In this document: in pieces, positions 14,691-27,255 of the stretch
How the letters are laid out: each line of letters begins with the position of its first letter
Position numbering within the stretch: the stretch's first letter is position 1
Assembly: GCA_036345935.2 (NCBI GenBank)
Contig: JADWOT020000008.1
Span: 14,834,655 to 14,898,654 of the forward strand
Reading direction: 5' to 3'
Length of the DNA: 64,000 bases
DNA from: Taenia hydatigena
Lineage: Eukaryota > Platyhelminthes > Cestoda > Cyclophyllidea > Taeniidae
The notes under the pieces: generated by a model
Told to the model about the DNA's origin: nothing
The model's database searches: none
The model's input: the letters and a program-made list of their open reading frames with translations, nothing else
Program-made: the position numbers and the translations under genes

Positions 14691-17600
14691 ACTCTGTTTG
14701 ACACCTCCATAACATCTGATACTGCTGTCTCATACACTGAAACATAACAAACATCGAACTCAATCAATTCTTCCTCTTATTTCCACATGTCAACAAGGTT
14801 TGGTTAAAACAAATACAGTATTTTAGCCATATATTTTTTAAACATGCTCCAATTCTGCCAATTTGTGCCTCATTGAGCAGCTCTGGAGTAGAAAATGAGC
14901 GGTTGAAGGCAGTAATAAGTATCTAGTAGACAATTTCTCCTCCCTTAGTCCACTTTGTCCTTTTTTTGCTTCCAACGTATCATACCTAATTTTGTGGAAA
15001 ACTTTTAGCAGTTTTTAGATGTCTTCAATTCTTAGCATACCTTTAAACCTTCCTAGTGATACTTTTAACTCCTCATTTATCAAATCAATTTCTTTTGCGC
15101 CTTTCCTTGCAGCCTTTGTCTGCACACTTTGTGATCTAGCGTCTTAATACGACCTCCCAACTCCTTCCTAAACAAGACGGTGAATATACACGTCTACTAA
15201 GGTACATTGTGCTTTGACAATGCAACACGTCATGAAACGGACCTCCGAGCCCACTGCGTCTTCTTCAACCACCGATTGATTATCTGTGAGACTACCGGCA
15301 GCGCCAAGGGGAGGCACCCTTTATGCATACTCTCACCTCAATGGAATCCGCGTCTGCTGTCGCCTCGAAGCTGCCTTTCGGTAGTGGTTGTCCTCAACGT
15401 GGTAATTGGGATGCGCTCTGCTGTTTGGTTGTCAGTTCACCCAGCTGTATGAAGGTGTGAGGATGGTGCACGACGAAGATCAACATTTGCGTTTCAGTTG
15501 CAAATACCCATTGGGATGCATTGCGGCTTTACTAATAGTCGCTTAGAGAGGGTCTACCACGCTTAAATTAACACAGGCTGAGCTGAGTTATAGAACAACA
15601 ATGGCCAAGTTGACGGTCAAGTTGTTGACTCAGATTGACATAAGCATGAACTATTGTGTATTTTTGACAATCATTCTACCAGGTGCAAAGCTCATGTCTG
15701 TGTGGTTCATACAGTCTACATTTAAGTGGAAATTTTAACTCCCACCTGCAATCATTTTGAATAAGCATCTTCTGACTGGATCTGTGTTCAGACATCCACA
15801 TTAATTTTCCTTTCTTATTCACCAACGCACAGAGTGGAATGGCACAGTTGATTTAAACTCCAAAAAGTTGGCAGTGTACGCTTATGTGGATTCGTATGTG
15901 TATGTGTTGGTGATAGTGCCTTGATGTTTTGTTATCATTCCAACTAGGTTGATCTAACACGGGCATACGCAGGTTTACATTTTAATGAACGCAGCGGGAT
16001 AAAGGCAAAGCATTAAGCTGAATTGGGAGGAGGTGAAGTAACTATCCACTGGGGTCTGGTTTTGACTGCCGGCAAGGGGTCCCAACGACTACAGATTAAC
16101 AGCATTGCTGCATTGCAATAAATAATGTTGAGGATCTCTGTAGACCCCACGAAGTATCTGGCCGTTCCGTCTGCTTTTGAGGTTCATAAAGATATGAACA
16201 ATAATGTGATTCTGATCTTTGCCATCCTTTTGTGCAGCACACTACAAATGACCGTATGACCGGCATCAGTAAACAAGACTTATGGCAAAGTAGGGCATTT
16301 ACTTTGATTGCCTAAACTTAAGACCTTGTATCACAATTTGTCTAACACGTGAGGTCTCACGCCTCACCTTTAGATGGAGCGCAGCAGAAAGTGAGGAGTG
16401 AGGGTGGTACCAAATTTCACACTCTTCGTCCGCATAACCTGGAAACGGTTCTTATCATCTGTCCTTCGCATGCATGGCATATATTACGAGTAGTTTGGGT
16501 TACATCAGCTTGCTAATAGGATTGCCTGCACAAATAAGTTGGGTGTTTTCTATCTACTAACCCGGAATAATAGGCAATATTATGCACTGAAAATGAGTGG
16601 CATATAGGGGTTTGTGAATTCAGTTTAAGGTAACAGAATTTTCCGAGAATTCCTCCACTTCTACCTCCTGCAATATTTCATCTATAAAGCTCTTGTTGAC
16701 TAGTAACTTATAGCTGTCAAAAATGCAGCCGCTGCCTTCCTACGCATCAATCAAAAGTTTAGGTTTGTGTTTGGGTTTTATGTTTGCTGCCAATATGTGC
16801 TGGCTTAATTACCTCGAAATGAGGATGCTTAAGGCCAAGGGAGACGCAAGGTTTTCATAGTAAAAAAGAACCACTTCTGTCAAAATGCGCTAATGACACC
16901 AGGTAACTCAGTTGAGGGACGTAAATGCGAGACCACCAATCCATCTATAGGTCATTCGACCCTGTCCGTGCTGTTAAATAACAAAATTATGATCTTTCTT
17001 TCACCACTTATGCCTCTTCGTTGCCTTTCTTGATTTCACACTTTTCCCTCCATTCATTTGCATGCTTCATTCCATGCCTTAAAATAACATCTTTGTCCAT
17101 AGCGTGTGATCGTCTTACCCCGCATTAGAAGCATAGCCACATTCCATAACTAAGTATTCATCCCTCTCCTTCACTGACCCATGAACCTTGAGGCGTTAGA
17201 TTCTATGGTTTTAGCGCGTTGAGAATGGATTTAATCAACAAAGAGTTTTTCATAGTTCAGTGATTGAATAAAGTATAGTTAAGTTTGAAGGCGTCAAGCC
17301 TAAGGTTGAATGAATTCACGTAGAACAGACATCTCGGTGTCATATTATCCGTCGGTTATATCTACCTCGGAAAAGGAACGTAAATTGGTCCCATAAGGGG
17401 TCTTGGATTTAAAGTTAGACGCCTGGAAACCTGTTTGTCCACTCTTTCAACACTAACCGTTGCTTGGAATTTGTGCCTACGCCGTGGATGTATGAAGCCT
17501 CGGCACCTTGCATTTGATAGAAGCCTGTCCAAGTCGTTATTCTAATTGGCACTTATGGCGTTGGCAACGCATTTGTTTGAATTACGCCTCTCAAAGACGG

Positions 17601-18469
17601 AGAAGGAGAGAGTCCCTGCCGCAGTTAAATTTGCCTCCAGACTGGTTTGTACAGCCCCATGACTGCTAAAATGTAGGCGTGACATGGAAAGTTGCCGGAC
17701 AAATGAGCAAACATTAAAATGCTGACATCCTTTATTGATGTCTACTAAGATGATCATTTGCAAGTGATTGTTTCGTATGCACACAGTCCTAGAAAATATG
17801 GAGCATAACAATGCGCTTAGGTGAAGATACTATTTTTCGTCCTGAGATAAATATGCAAATCGTCGATAAAACAAATTTAGTGATTAAGTGGATAGAGAAT
17901 GGGTGAGTAGTTGAGTGGATGAGAGTGAATAGGTGAATATGTGGAGGGTCAAGCCCGGAGGATAGGGCATGGAGGGCTTTTGAAAAGCCATTTCTTGATC
18001 CATGCGCTGAAAATTCGCACTATCTCCACACAAGTTGTAGTCAAGATTTGTCAATCCAACTCCGAACAGGTTAAGGTGTTGTCGCTGTTGCTGTCTCTGT
18101 TTTAAACGAGTTAACTTATCAGGAATTGAATGAGTCCGCAGTTTCACAAAAAAAGCATTTTAAACTTACGTGGCGATGAAGAGAGAGACGTGTAGAATCG
18201 ACTGCTGCGTCTACACCACATTTGGTGTAACTTATGAGGAGGAGTCATTTAGCACAGGCGGGTAACGCACCATTAAGTAATAAAAGGCGTTTGATCACCC
18301 TTTTGGCAACGCCGAACCATGGTGGCATTGTAAATGGCAATGGTGCGGTGAGTTCACTCAGTCGTTAATTCCCTGTTCGTAATGCCTGTAATTTAAGGTA
18401 CCGATTGATTGATAGGTTGTCGTTTTGGGTGTTTTACGTGTTGTTGAATGGGAACATTAGACACGCACT
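14691..18469. other. No supported gene
   Basis: No coding signal, RNA gene or strong repeat was recognised. The end (17,890-17,945) is a cryptically simple GTGAGT/GAGTGGATGAG-rich stretch. Confidence 0.5.
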
Positions 18470-19015
18470 CCAGCCATATATGTACACGCATACATTGACC
18501 CACATATATGCATACATGAAACCACATTTCAGTGCTATATGTTTATATACGCATGCATTTACATTTATGTGTCGATGAGCCGAATTCAATACTATAAAGA
18601 CATTCACTCATGCAATCACTTACGCGTATTCTTGCACCGATTTTAATAATTTGTATTATAGTTAGACGTGTACACACCCACCTATGCATACACGCCGATT
18701 TCTATGCTAAAAGTAATATGCTTGCATACATCCAATTATGCAAATTTATGTGAAGCCACTTTAACACAGTAAATAATGATGAAGCACGTATTCGCCTATA
18801 CATTCGCGTAAACCTATTTCAACAATAACGCTAATTATATTTATCCATGTGTTCCTCTGCCTTTAATCCATTTCAACGCTACAAATGATGCACACACTTA
18901 TTAATATACTCATGCATAAACCGATTTTAATAACGCAAACTTCATTCTACTGCATATTTTCCTTTGCCAAATTTTGATGCTGCAAATAATATTCCCGAAT
19001 ACATTCACTTGTATG
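18470..19015. repeat. Degenerate ~57-bp minisatellite
   Basis: A recurring core like CCGATTTTAATAA...A..AATA, followed by a spacer rich in ATGCATACA, appears near 18,522, 18,579, 18,635, 18,694, 18,755, 18,810, 18,867, 18,919 and 18,965. Spacing is about 46-61 bp with most near 57. The units are heavily mutated, so this is an old tandem array of about nine copies. Confidence 0.65.
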
Positions 19016-20244
19016 CACAACGACGTGTCCGGTAAGCTGATGGAGCACCTTCCCTTTGTTAATGGCAACCCGATAGGTGATGGCGACATGGACTTGGGCC
19101 TGTGTTTACGCAACACTATTGGGACATAAATGCGGATGCAAGTCTGAGCAGTCAAGAGGAGCGAATCGTGGTTGCTTGTCAGAAGATCACTCCAAATGGC
19201 TGCAAACATGTTTCGACTCTTGCAATACCTGACCGAAAGGCGGCAGCTGCTATTCCTTTTCGTTGTCAGCAAAGATAGCCACAAAATCAGTAAGCAGAAT
19301 ACAGTGAATTTTAATCACCAGATTTTATATAATCTAAGCAAGTATTCTTATCGCGGCACCCTCGTGTCAGTTGGCGAATCCCGTATCCTTTTTAAATGAA
19401 GGCAAAATGCTCCACTCCCGGCTGCATACTGATTTCCACCGCATCGTGGGATCTTGCGGTGTGGAACTATGCAACAACCTCAAGCTTTATTGGAGAAAAA
19501 TGATTTTCTTTTCGCCTTGGAATCAACGGAGAACCCATTGTCATTTGACGGAGTATTTCATTTTTGTCCTTTATAAGGCATTGTTGCCATTTCGAAATAT
19601 CCTCTGATGTGTAACTATTTAATAAATGACAAGAGGGATTGAATTAAGCAAAACCCGTTTTGATTTTTGCATCTGCAAGTGATGGCAGTGTTTTTCATTT
19701 AGTCAGTGGATTTTTTGTATCTCTCCTGTCCTGCTGGTAACCTATTGAGTGGCCTGATCTTACGTAAAGTCTTTGCGACTGAATTTACCATCAGACGCAC
19801 AGGCTTGAGCCAAAATAACCAAATTACACGCGGATAGTCAAGTGGCACATCTGTTCGGTCAACCACACTACCATTCGTCGTGACCCTCGAGTAATCCAGC
19901 CTCCCAATTTGACCACCATGGACTGCCGCCACAACAGCCGAAATAACCACCACTTTCTTTTTAGCATTCTCGTCCGAGGACTGGATCAAATGAAGGCGCT
20001 ACCTTCTTTAGTCTGCTATATCGCACAAAATAAACAACTCCTAATCTTGTGCTCAGAATGTCTACTTTCCGCAAAACGGAGTTCTGGTCATCACTTTAGC
20101 AAAGAAATCGACAAACCAATAACCCACGTGACTTAACCCCCTATTGTAGAAGGGCTAGCCACAATGAGGTAATTTCAGGTAATACTGAAGGCAATGTCTA
20201 ATGTTTAAGCATCGGCAGGATAATGAAATGAATGTGGAGGGAAG
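19016..20244. other. 3' flank of POLDIP2-like copy 1; no other gene supported
   Basis: Several short plus-strand frames are open at once around 19,010-19,300, so none is preferred. No clear AATAAA was found on the minus strand just after the copy 1 stop at 20,245. Confidence 0.45.
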
Positions 20245-22586
20245 CTACTTTGAACCATCATCAGAGTTAGTACCCGATAGGTAGACCTCACGGTAATACT
20301 CCACGTCCAGAAATGGCAAGACAGGAATATCCGCAACTACAGCGACGCCATCAATATCTTCCAGTTTGAAGAAGCCGCGTGCCCTTAAGTTTGGCGTGGG
20401 CACTTGAAAACATCCGTGGTACTGAAAATACGGACTCCGTACAGGCAGAAGTGGCTGCAAAATTTGTGAAAATCGTTGTTTACGTAGCCATCAACGAGGA
20501 AGTTTTTTGCACTTAATGTCTATCTGGGTCTGGCTACACGTACCGTTTCGACGAATTCTGCGTCGTACTCCTTCAGAGATCTGCCGTCCGCGGTACTAAA
20601 GTTCCAGCACACTCCACACAGTTTCATGCCTCTGTGCGTCATATTCTCGATGAGAATCAGATAACGCCACTGGATATGAAAAGGAGAACAAAGGAAAATA
20701 AAAGGAAGGAAGAAAAGAGGAGGTTTGCTCTCTACTGCAATCTGTATCAGACAGCAAACTGTGGAACGCATAAAAACTTACGTAGTGCACCACAGCCTTC
20801 GTAGAAAACTGAAATTCGTGCAAAGAACAAATGTTTTCATCGACTTTTGCTAATACCTGAATACCGTACAATAAAGCTTGCATGGAAAGTTGTTGCTACT
20901 CTGCTCTTTTTATTCCTAAGGTTGACTTCAAAGTGGTAGCTGAACTTTGGGCTCAATTTTACAGTGAGACAACAACAATAGTGGACACCACTGATGACGC
21001 ACGCATACCTTGCGTCGACCCATGAGAAATGGGATAGCGGTGACACGAACACCACCTGTGGTCTCTTGGTGCACACTCTGGACCTCTAAACGGTCTCCAA
21101 ATTTCTTCAACATCTGCTCCAAACGATCTGTGGGGCAGACTTTCGGCTCTACAAGGCAATACAGGCACACTGTTAAATATGGTGACACGCCTGTAACATG
21201 AAAGGATTTTGCGGGGTAAGGCATTCCTATATTGGAAGACTCCACTGGCCAGACAAGACCGTCCCCAACTTTGGTGGAAGCCATTAATCCTATTCATGCG
21301 TGTTAACAAAGCGCCTAATAGGCTTGAAGGAGTAGGAACTCACCCGCATCAGGATCGAAGTGCATAAATTCCATGAAGGAGGGATTCATCAGTGGCATTT
21401 CATCTGTACAAGTGTAGGGAAGAAGGTCCTCATGGAATGCGTAGTCCATATCTAGATGCGCAAACGACATGGAAGTAGGATTCGTACCCCACAGCATTGG
21501 GCAAGCAAAGGCTACACGCAATAGGCCTCGTTGCGATGTTTCTGCCATTCCATTTGGAAAAATGTGACATGCAGTGTTATTTAGGGCTGTTTTTGCAAAA
21601 CGGATTAGGATTGTTGGGTGCCGAGTAGCGTTAACTTTATGAATTACGCTCGAGCCTTACCCCTGATTGCAGTTTGATGGAAGATGAGTGGTACAAAAAG
21701 CGCTAAGATCTACACTATCACAAAATCATCTATTCCCCTTGCAAATTTCACGAGTTAAACCTATACGAAGTTTCACGATTTGGCTCTGAGTATGGAAACT
21801 ATCAGTCTTTAGTACCCCTTCACAGCTGCAGAAAGCTTTCCAAGTTTGATTTCCTATGACGCTTTCAAGGGTAAGATGGAAACTACAGATTCAATAAAAT
21901 CGGATTTTGTTCGGAATTTAGCAGCGTACGTGTGCCTATAAAATCGTTACCATCTTTTCTCTATTTACTGTTCGAAGTAAAGCACTCAATGCAAGAACGC
22001 ACCGATCGCATTGTAGGTAGCGTGACATGGCCCCTCACCATTTGGCAAAAATGGAACTCCTGAAACCATCGATAAGCTCTAAAACCAGGCAGAGATAAGG
22101 AAGGTTAAATGCGCTTGTTGCCAAAAATGCTTACTCACGGATAAGGCGGCATCCCGGATGTCAAACAGCACCGCATACACACACATCGGTTGTTCGCATT
22201 TCATCGGAATTTTAAACGATGGGGCAATTTTCTCCGACCTAACGTGACTTGTAAATTCCATTCTCCCTCCACTAATAAAAATGGAACCTACGGATCGTCG
22301 CTCGAATCGATTTTAAGAGTAAGATTTGTTGATTCGTAAAGACTAGCCTTCCAAGAATGGAGCACTACGCCACGGTAACCGAAGAGGCGATGCAAAATTA
22401 GCTGACCCGGTTCATATGGCGTTTGTTGCGTTGGTTGAAGCTGTCCGATGCCGACTACCCTAAGGAGAGCAAAGTAAGGGGCAAGTAAAATTACGAATAG
22501 GGCATCGACGAGTTGGATTCTGCTCGCAAATATGATGCAACAAGCGATGGGAACCGCCGGAATCGAAGAAGCTGACGCAAAAGCAT
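20245..22586 (-). CDS. POLDIP2-like protein, diverged copy 1 (YccV-like + ApaG domains), 9 exons
   Basis: Exons in transcript order: 22586-22495, 22459-22292, 22238-22139, 22078-22003, 21451-21344, 21148-21009, 20808-20782, 20669-20544, 20454-20245. All introns are GT-AG and the sum is 1,047 nt, giving 348 aa. The start MLLRQLLRFRRF is chosen because it opens an Arg/Leu-rich, acid-poor leader like a mitochondrial presequence. The YccV-like domain begins near residue 46 (YEPGQLILHRLFGYRGVVL). The linker contains YAVLFDIRDAAL and DMDYAFHEDLLPYT, close to the POLDIP2 family's HEDILPYT region. The ApaG domain starts near residue 182 and contains VHQETTGGVRVTAIPFLMG (207-225). Human POLDIP2 is a mitochondrial and nuclear protein first found as a partner of DNA polymerase delta p50 and PCNA; its biochemical role in this organism is unknown. 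Oddity: the ApaG loop G-x-G-V-V-G and the H-M-W-G turn present in copy 2 are absent, replaced by SLKEYDAEFVET and ARGFFKLED. Family assignment is strong; retained function is uncertain. Confidence 0.88.
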
Positions 22587-23089
22587 TGTCTGTGGGTGAA
22601 AGAGGGGGTGGTCAGCTTTGATGCAACTGCTTGGGTAAAAAAGAGGCAAAAAGTGACACAGCCTTTTAAGGGTAAATTTTACTTGGCCAAATCGGCTAAA
22701 AACATGGATTGAGTGGCCTGGAGGGGGTGTGTATTCACTGCGAAAGTCGAAAAGAAAAGTGGAGAGAGATATTCGAGCAAATGAGAAGCGATCATTTGAT
22801 GGAACATTATTTGGAAGCATTAAAACATGGAGAATGTCCAAAAGTTCACGAGAGGTTTCCAACAATTTTTGTGGAAAATAATGGAAATAAATACAAGACA
22901 AAGTGGATTGAGGGAGGAACTTGTGGGCACAACATTAAGCATTGGTATCGAACCCCTCTCTTTATTGCAGAGTTGTTGGCTGAGGCACGGATTGACAGAA
23001 AAGGAATACGTCTCAGATACAACCAACCTTGTTGACGCGATTCAGTTTGATGTGCTTCAGAGTGTGGGAGTGTAGGGCCAAGGGGATGG

Positions 23090-23248
23090 TGAAGGGAGTA
23101 AGGTATCAGGAGACGAGGTTTTAATACCGACAGTGTGCGCATGCTGAAGTGCTGGGTCACGGGATGGCCCTACTCTCGAGTAGCTACAGCATTGGACTGG
23201 CCTCGGCACACTTCAAATGCGTCCACTTGATGATCAACTAGTCAGCTA
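23090..23248 (-). repeat. Dispersed repeat F, minus-strand copy
   Basis: Inverted copy of the 14,518-14,690 element, read on the minus strand from GACTAGTTGATCATCAAG through GAGGCCAGTCCAATGC and CGTGACCCAGCACTTCAG to AAAACCTCG. It lies about 500 bp upstream of the first exon of the 20.2 kb POLDIP2-like gene. Confidence 0.75.
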
Positions 23249-26200
23249 CAGGTGATTGTGAGAGATTTTGGCCCCTTTTTGGGAATGGGACCTTGAAGTA
23301 CAACTCATATCTCTACTTTTGAAAAGGCAGACCACTCACCACTTTGATGTGCTGGATTCGATTTAAGCAAGTCCCATGCTCGAGCACAAGGAGGCGCATT
23401 AAATCTGGTGTGAGGAGTTAAACCCATTTATTGCCCACACTTCCATGGAAGTACCATGTGTCGATAGGTCTGGGAACATATCACAGGATCCAGCACACAA
23501 AAATAGACTTTGAGCAGGGAATATAATTAGTACTGATGTCTGTCGAGTACCCAATGTGGCCAATCTGGAAAAGGAAAAGCTAAATCTATTTGAAGTGAGC
23601 ATGAAAGTCAAGTCTTTTAACGCTAAATGTTCGATGAACAATAGAGGGAAGAGCTGTGAAAGTCGCATTGATTGGGAGAGCAGAGGGGAAGGAACGAACT
23701 GCATCGAAGTTATATTCACCTCACAATTCGCTTTCCATCTCGAGACAATTCCCACTTGCCACGAGCGTGATTTCCGCATGAGTATCGCGATCTTATACGA
23801 TGCTCACAAACGTAGATTATCACTCAGTTTATATAACAACGTACAATTCAAAGCGACAAACGAATCGAAGCTAGAAAGTGTCTGGAAAATAGTTGGTGAA
23901 ATTTGGAGTTGAAAGTCGGACATTTACTTGCGGCCGAGTGACAATTGCGCAGAATAGAGTTAGTGATTGCCGATTGAAAGCTTTTCATGAGTTGACACAT
24001 TAAAAAATAAATTCCTGCCTTGATGCTTGTTTAAAATCACTTAAAACAAAGTGAGAGGGATCAAAACGACCATGGAGTAAAGAGGTTTCACATTTCTTTG
24101 CAAAACCCACATAAGTGTGACAGTTGGAACTCACACCATGCACTGTTCGCAAAATCGCGTAATTACTAGGATGATAATGCACTACTTATGTTTCATTGAA
24201 TGCACCACTGAGGCATACACGAGGAAAGAGTCGATTCCCCTGACGCTGAGTAAAGCCCCGTTTTCGGGTCTCCATCCCTTTGGAGTTGTATTTGCCCCAC
24301 TTGATTCGAGGCAATAAATGTATGGCCAGCCAGTCAGTCCTCTCATGCCAGAAGTCGCAGAGAAGAGGAAGCTAATGAAGGTAGCGCTACATATAAAATA
24401 TTCTATTTATTGAAAAGGTAAAAAATGAACCAAGTAGTGCAATTAAAACTGTCACCACTTCAGCACTTAGGTGGCTGCCTAAACTGTCGCAATCTATTTA
24501 TGAGTACTTGCATGTAAATCAGCCTCAATTCTACTATCCGAGGTGCTCTGGAAGCTGTTCCGATGCCACGCATCCTGACAGTGCGTAAGATGGAAGTGAA
24601 AGGCGAATTTGAACTCAGTGGCAATCGCATTTCCTCCTGCCTACGTCAGGGTAGACAGCTGTGGTTCCCTCTTTGCATTATGATCAGGCGACGAGCTGCA
24701 GTACCGAAGCAAGGGAACAACTACTCAACTAAAACGCTTGGCTACAAGTTGACTGATGCTGATTTATCAGCGTCAAACAAACCGTCTGTCAAATTAGCGA
24801 ACAGACAGAACGCTAAACTTATGCCAATAACATGTTTATGTGCGTGTGTGCTTATGTAAACCTTCTCTCAGTGAATTTAGTTATTCCATAAGCTGTCAAC
24901 TTAATACTCCCACATTGCATTGTCTCAGTCAAATGAGCCGTTGGTGAGTAAAAATCGGTGATATCGATGCAATGATGCTTGAATTCAACCTGACGTCCAA
25001 ATGTCCGCCTTCTCAAACCACCAAAATTTAATAATTTATGCTCTGGGCCGACTATTTAGCAACGAGATAGCACATCTGCAACGCCTTTCCATCACGATAA
25101 TCATTGCTCTTCCAAGAAGACGGTTACGGGGGAGGCGCCCATCAAGATCGTTTTGAATTTTGGGCTTATTGCCATGAAAATTGGGAGAAAATTGCGCCTC
25201 AGATGGTGAAAGGTGCCATTGGACGGATTGGCTCCGATTGCAACGATCTGATCCGATTTGGTAAAATAAATGCATTGGCATGTTGGCTGGAAAGTGGACC
25301 ACCTTCCAGTCGTATTGATTGGAGGTTTGGCGTAACAACCGTAGGGTCGTTACAGCCACTGGTGGAATTAAAAGTGTTATTCCTACGCTTTAAGGAAAGC
25401 TTTCACATCTACGAGATAAGTTACACCATTAATTGGTCTAACAAAATCGTAGAAAGGTGGCAACCATGGATAGCTTGGCTCGGAATAAGGTGTCAGTGCT
25501 GCCAATGTTGACGTCTCCTTGCTGCTCATCTGGAGTTGCAACGACATTCGACAAATTCAACATTGAGCCTTTCCATGAGCAGCCAACAAGCGAAAACAAA
25601 TTTTAGGTCAGTCGAACCAGCAAAAGAAGGTCGGATCAAGTGATCCTCTGCAGATATATTTTCAAATGGTAATTTTTACGCCTTATTGGTATTAACCAAT
25701 TGCATAAGCACTTGTGGTGCGGAGATGTTCGAAGCAAGACTCATGCATTGACAAACTTGCGACTCTGTACTTTGGAAATCTACGCATAATCCAAACAGTG
25801 CCCAAAGCTTCACCTTATTCTGGTCACTCCTACACACTGGGGCGAAATTCGCCAACATTCACTTCCTCAACGAATGCATCAGTTATGTACTCACACAGAA
25901 TGGGCGAACGCAAGCACAAATTAACACCCCCACCTCTGGAGAAACACTCGCACAGGGTGATCAGGTGACGCGCGTTTTGATGAGCATCTGACAGTCGGTT
26001 CGGCCTTCGCCCTTTTTTCATCCCTTTCTTTATTCCATCCTTTCTTCGTCTCCTCACATGTGTGTTCTTTCCATTTGTCACACGTGTGGGCTCTACTTAC
26101 GGTGTCGGACGATTTATCACATAAGTGCAACTTGTGCGACCATCGTGATCGACCATCAGTCACCTTGGTCTAGCATCAAGCCGCATTTGAAGATGCTGCA

Positions 26201-26605
26201 TCAATTGTTGTGTGGTTTGGTCTCTCATGGATCCAAAAACTCGTTTTGCCTTCCATTTTGGGACTCCGCTTTGCAACTTTAAGCCTTGGTTTGATGGAAC
26301 CCTTGCTTCAATGTCTGCATGCGTTCATTCGATTACTTCTCTCCCGCCGATTGCCCCCTGCTCATTCCATCCTGCCTTTTCTGCTCACATCTTCTTGCCT
26401 GTCGCTACTCCTTTCCTCCTCTAATTGTCTATCCTAATCCGCAGGTGAGCAGCTACAAAGTCGCAAAATGAAAGATGAAGTCACCAAGGTGAGATAGCGA
26501 ATCAAACCTCCAAACCCTGACCCCAGTCCATGGTGGAACTGTCCATCAATTCAACTTAGAGTTCCGGAGGGAATGGAAGACAGATGTGCACAAACAAACA
26601 CCCTC

Positions 26606-26620
26606 ACCCACACACACACA
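26606..26620. repeat. Short CA microsatellite
   Basis: About six CA units in a CA-rich context; too short to matter beyond marker use. Confidence 0.7.
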
Positions 26621-27232
26621 AATATGCAAAAATATGCATTCTTGCCTGACCCGTGAGGGACGAGGTAGACGGACTGTCTAATAGGGCCGAAATGGACACA
26701 TACCACGAGGTAAGGGAATGGGTAGGAGTTCACATGGCTTATGAATTACGAAAAAGAAACAAGGTTCTTAACTTCACTTTCGAGTGGATAAAAGGGAGAG
26801 ATGTAATCAGACCCAGGTGGTATGCGAAATATAAAGAGAGAAAGACATCCTTATGTAAAGTACTGGAACTTGGCGATGAAACCGGGCAAAAATAGACACG
26901 CTAGGTCAAGGCAAGACAGATTCGGAGGCGGATAGACATATGACGTGTAAGAGTGTGCGAAAAACGTCCTGGAAAGATGTGGAGATCGGGTGAAAGGGAA
27001 CAGGAATGCCACAGAGCTACATATGCATGTATGTTGTATGTGATGGTTATAAACAAATCACGACTTCAACTTCTGCTACTTTCCATCGCACGAGAGTAAT
27101 TGCCATCTCGGTCCCATTGTTAGTTAGGATAGCCGACGCCTGTCTCGTGGACAGACAGTAGTGCACTCGTATATGCATGTACATAGGCGAGGATAAACAT
27201 CCCATCATTGACCGCGAGGATGCATATTCAAG

Positions 27233-27255
27233 GGTGTGTGTGTGTGTGTGTGTGT
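27233..27255. repeat. TG microsatellite, about 11 units
   Basis: Uninterrupted TG dinucleotides in a region otherwise rich in ATGCATGTA words (27,025-27,500). Confidence 0.9.

Noticed and set aside
19021..19290. Several natural-looking plus frames (for example SSQEERIVVACQKITPNG)
   Set aside because: All three plus frames are open over much of this stretch, none has homology or clear splice sites, and a choice would be arbitrary.
21452..21548. In-frame open extension upstream of exon 5 of POLDIP2-like copy 1 (QRGLLRVAFACPMLW)
   Set aside because: Exon 5 in copy 2 starts at the equivalent of 21,451 after a good acceptor, both exons are then 108 nt, and the 76-nt exon 4 supplies the missing residues in the right phase; the extension fits neither the phase nor the homology.
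22587..22901. Longer minus frame extending upstream of the copy 1 start
   Set aside because: The added residues show no targeting or domain features, while the Met at 22,586 begins a typical mitochondrial-type leader.
22709..23035. Plus frame of 108 codons upstream of POLDIP2-like copy 1
   Set aside because: It overlaps other open frames on both strands and shows no family motif or splice support.
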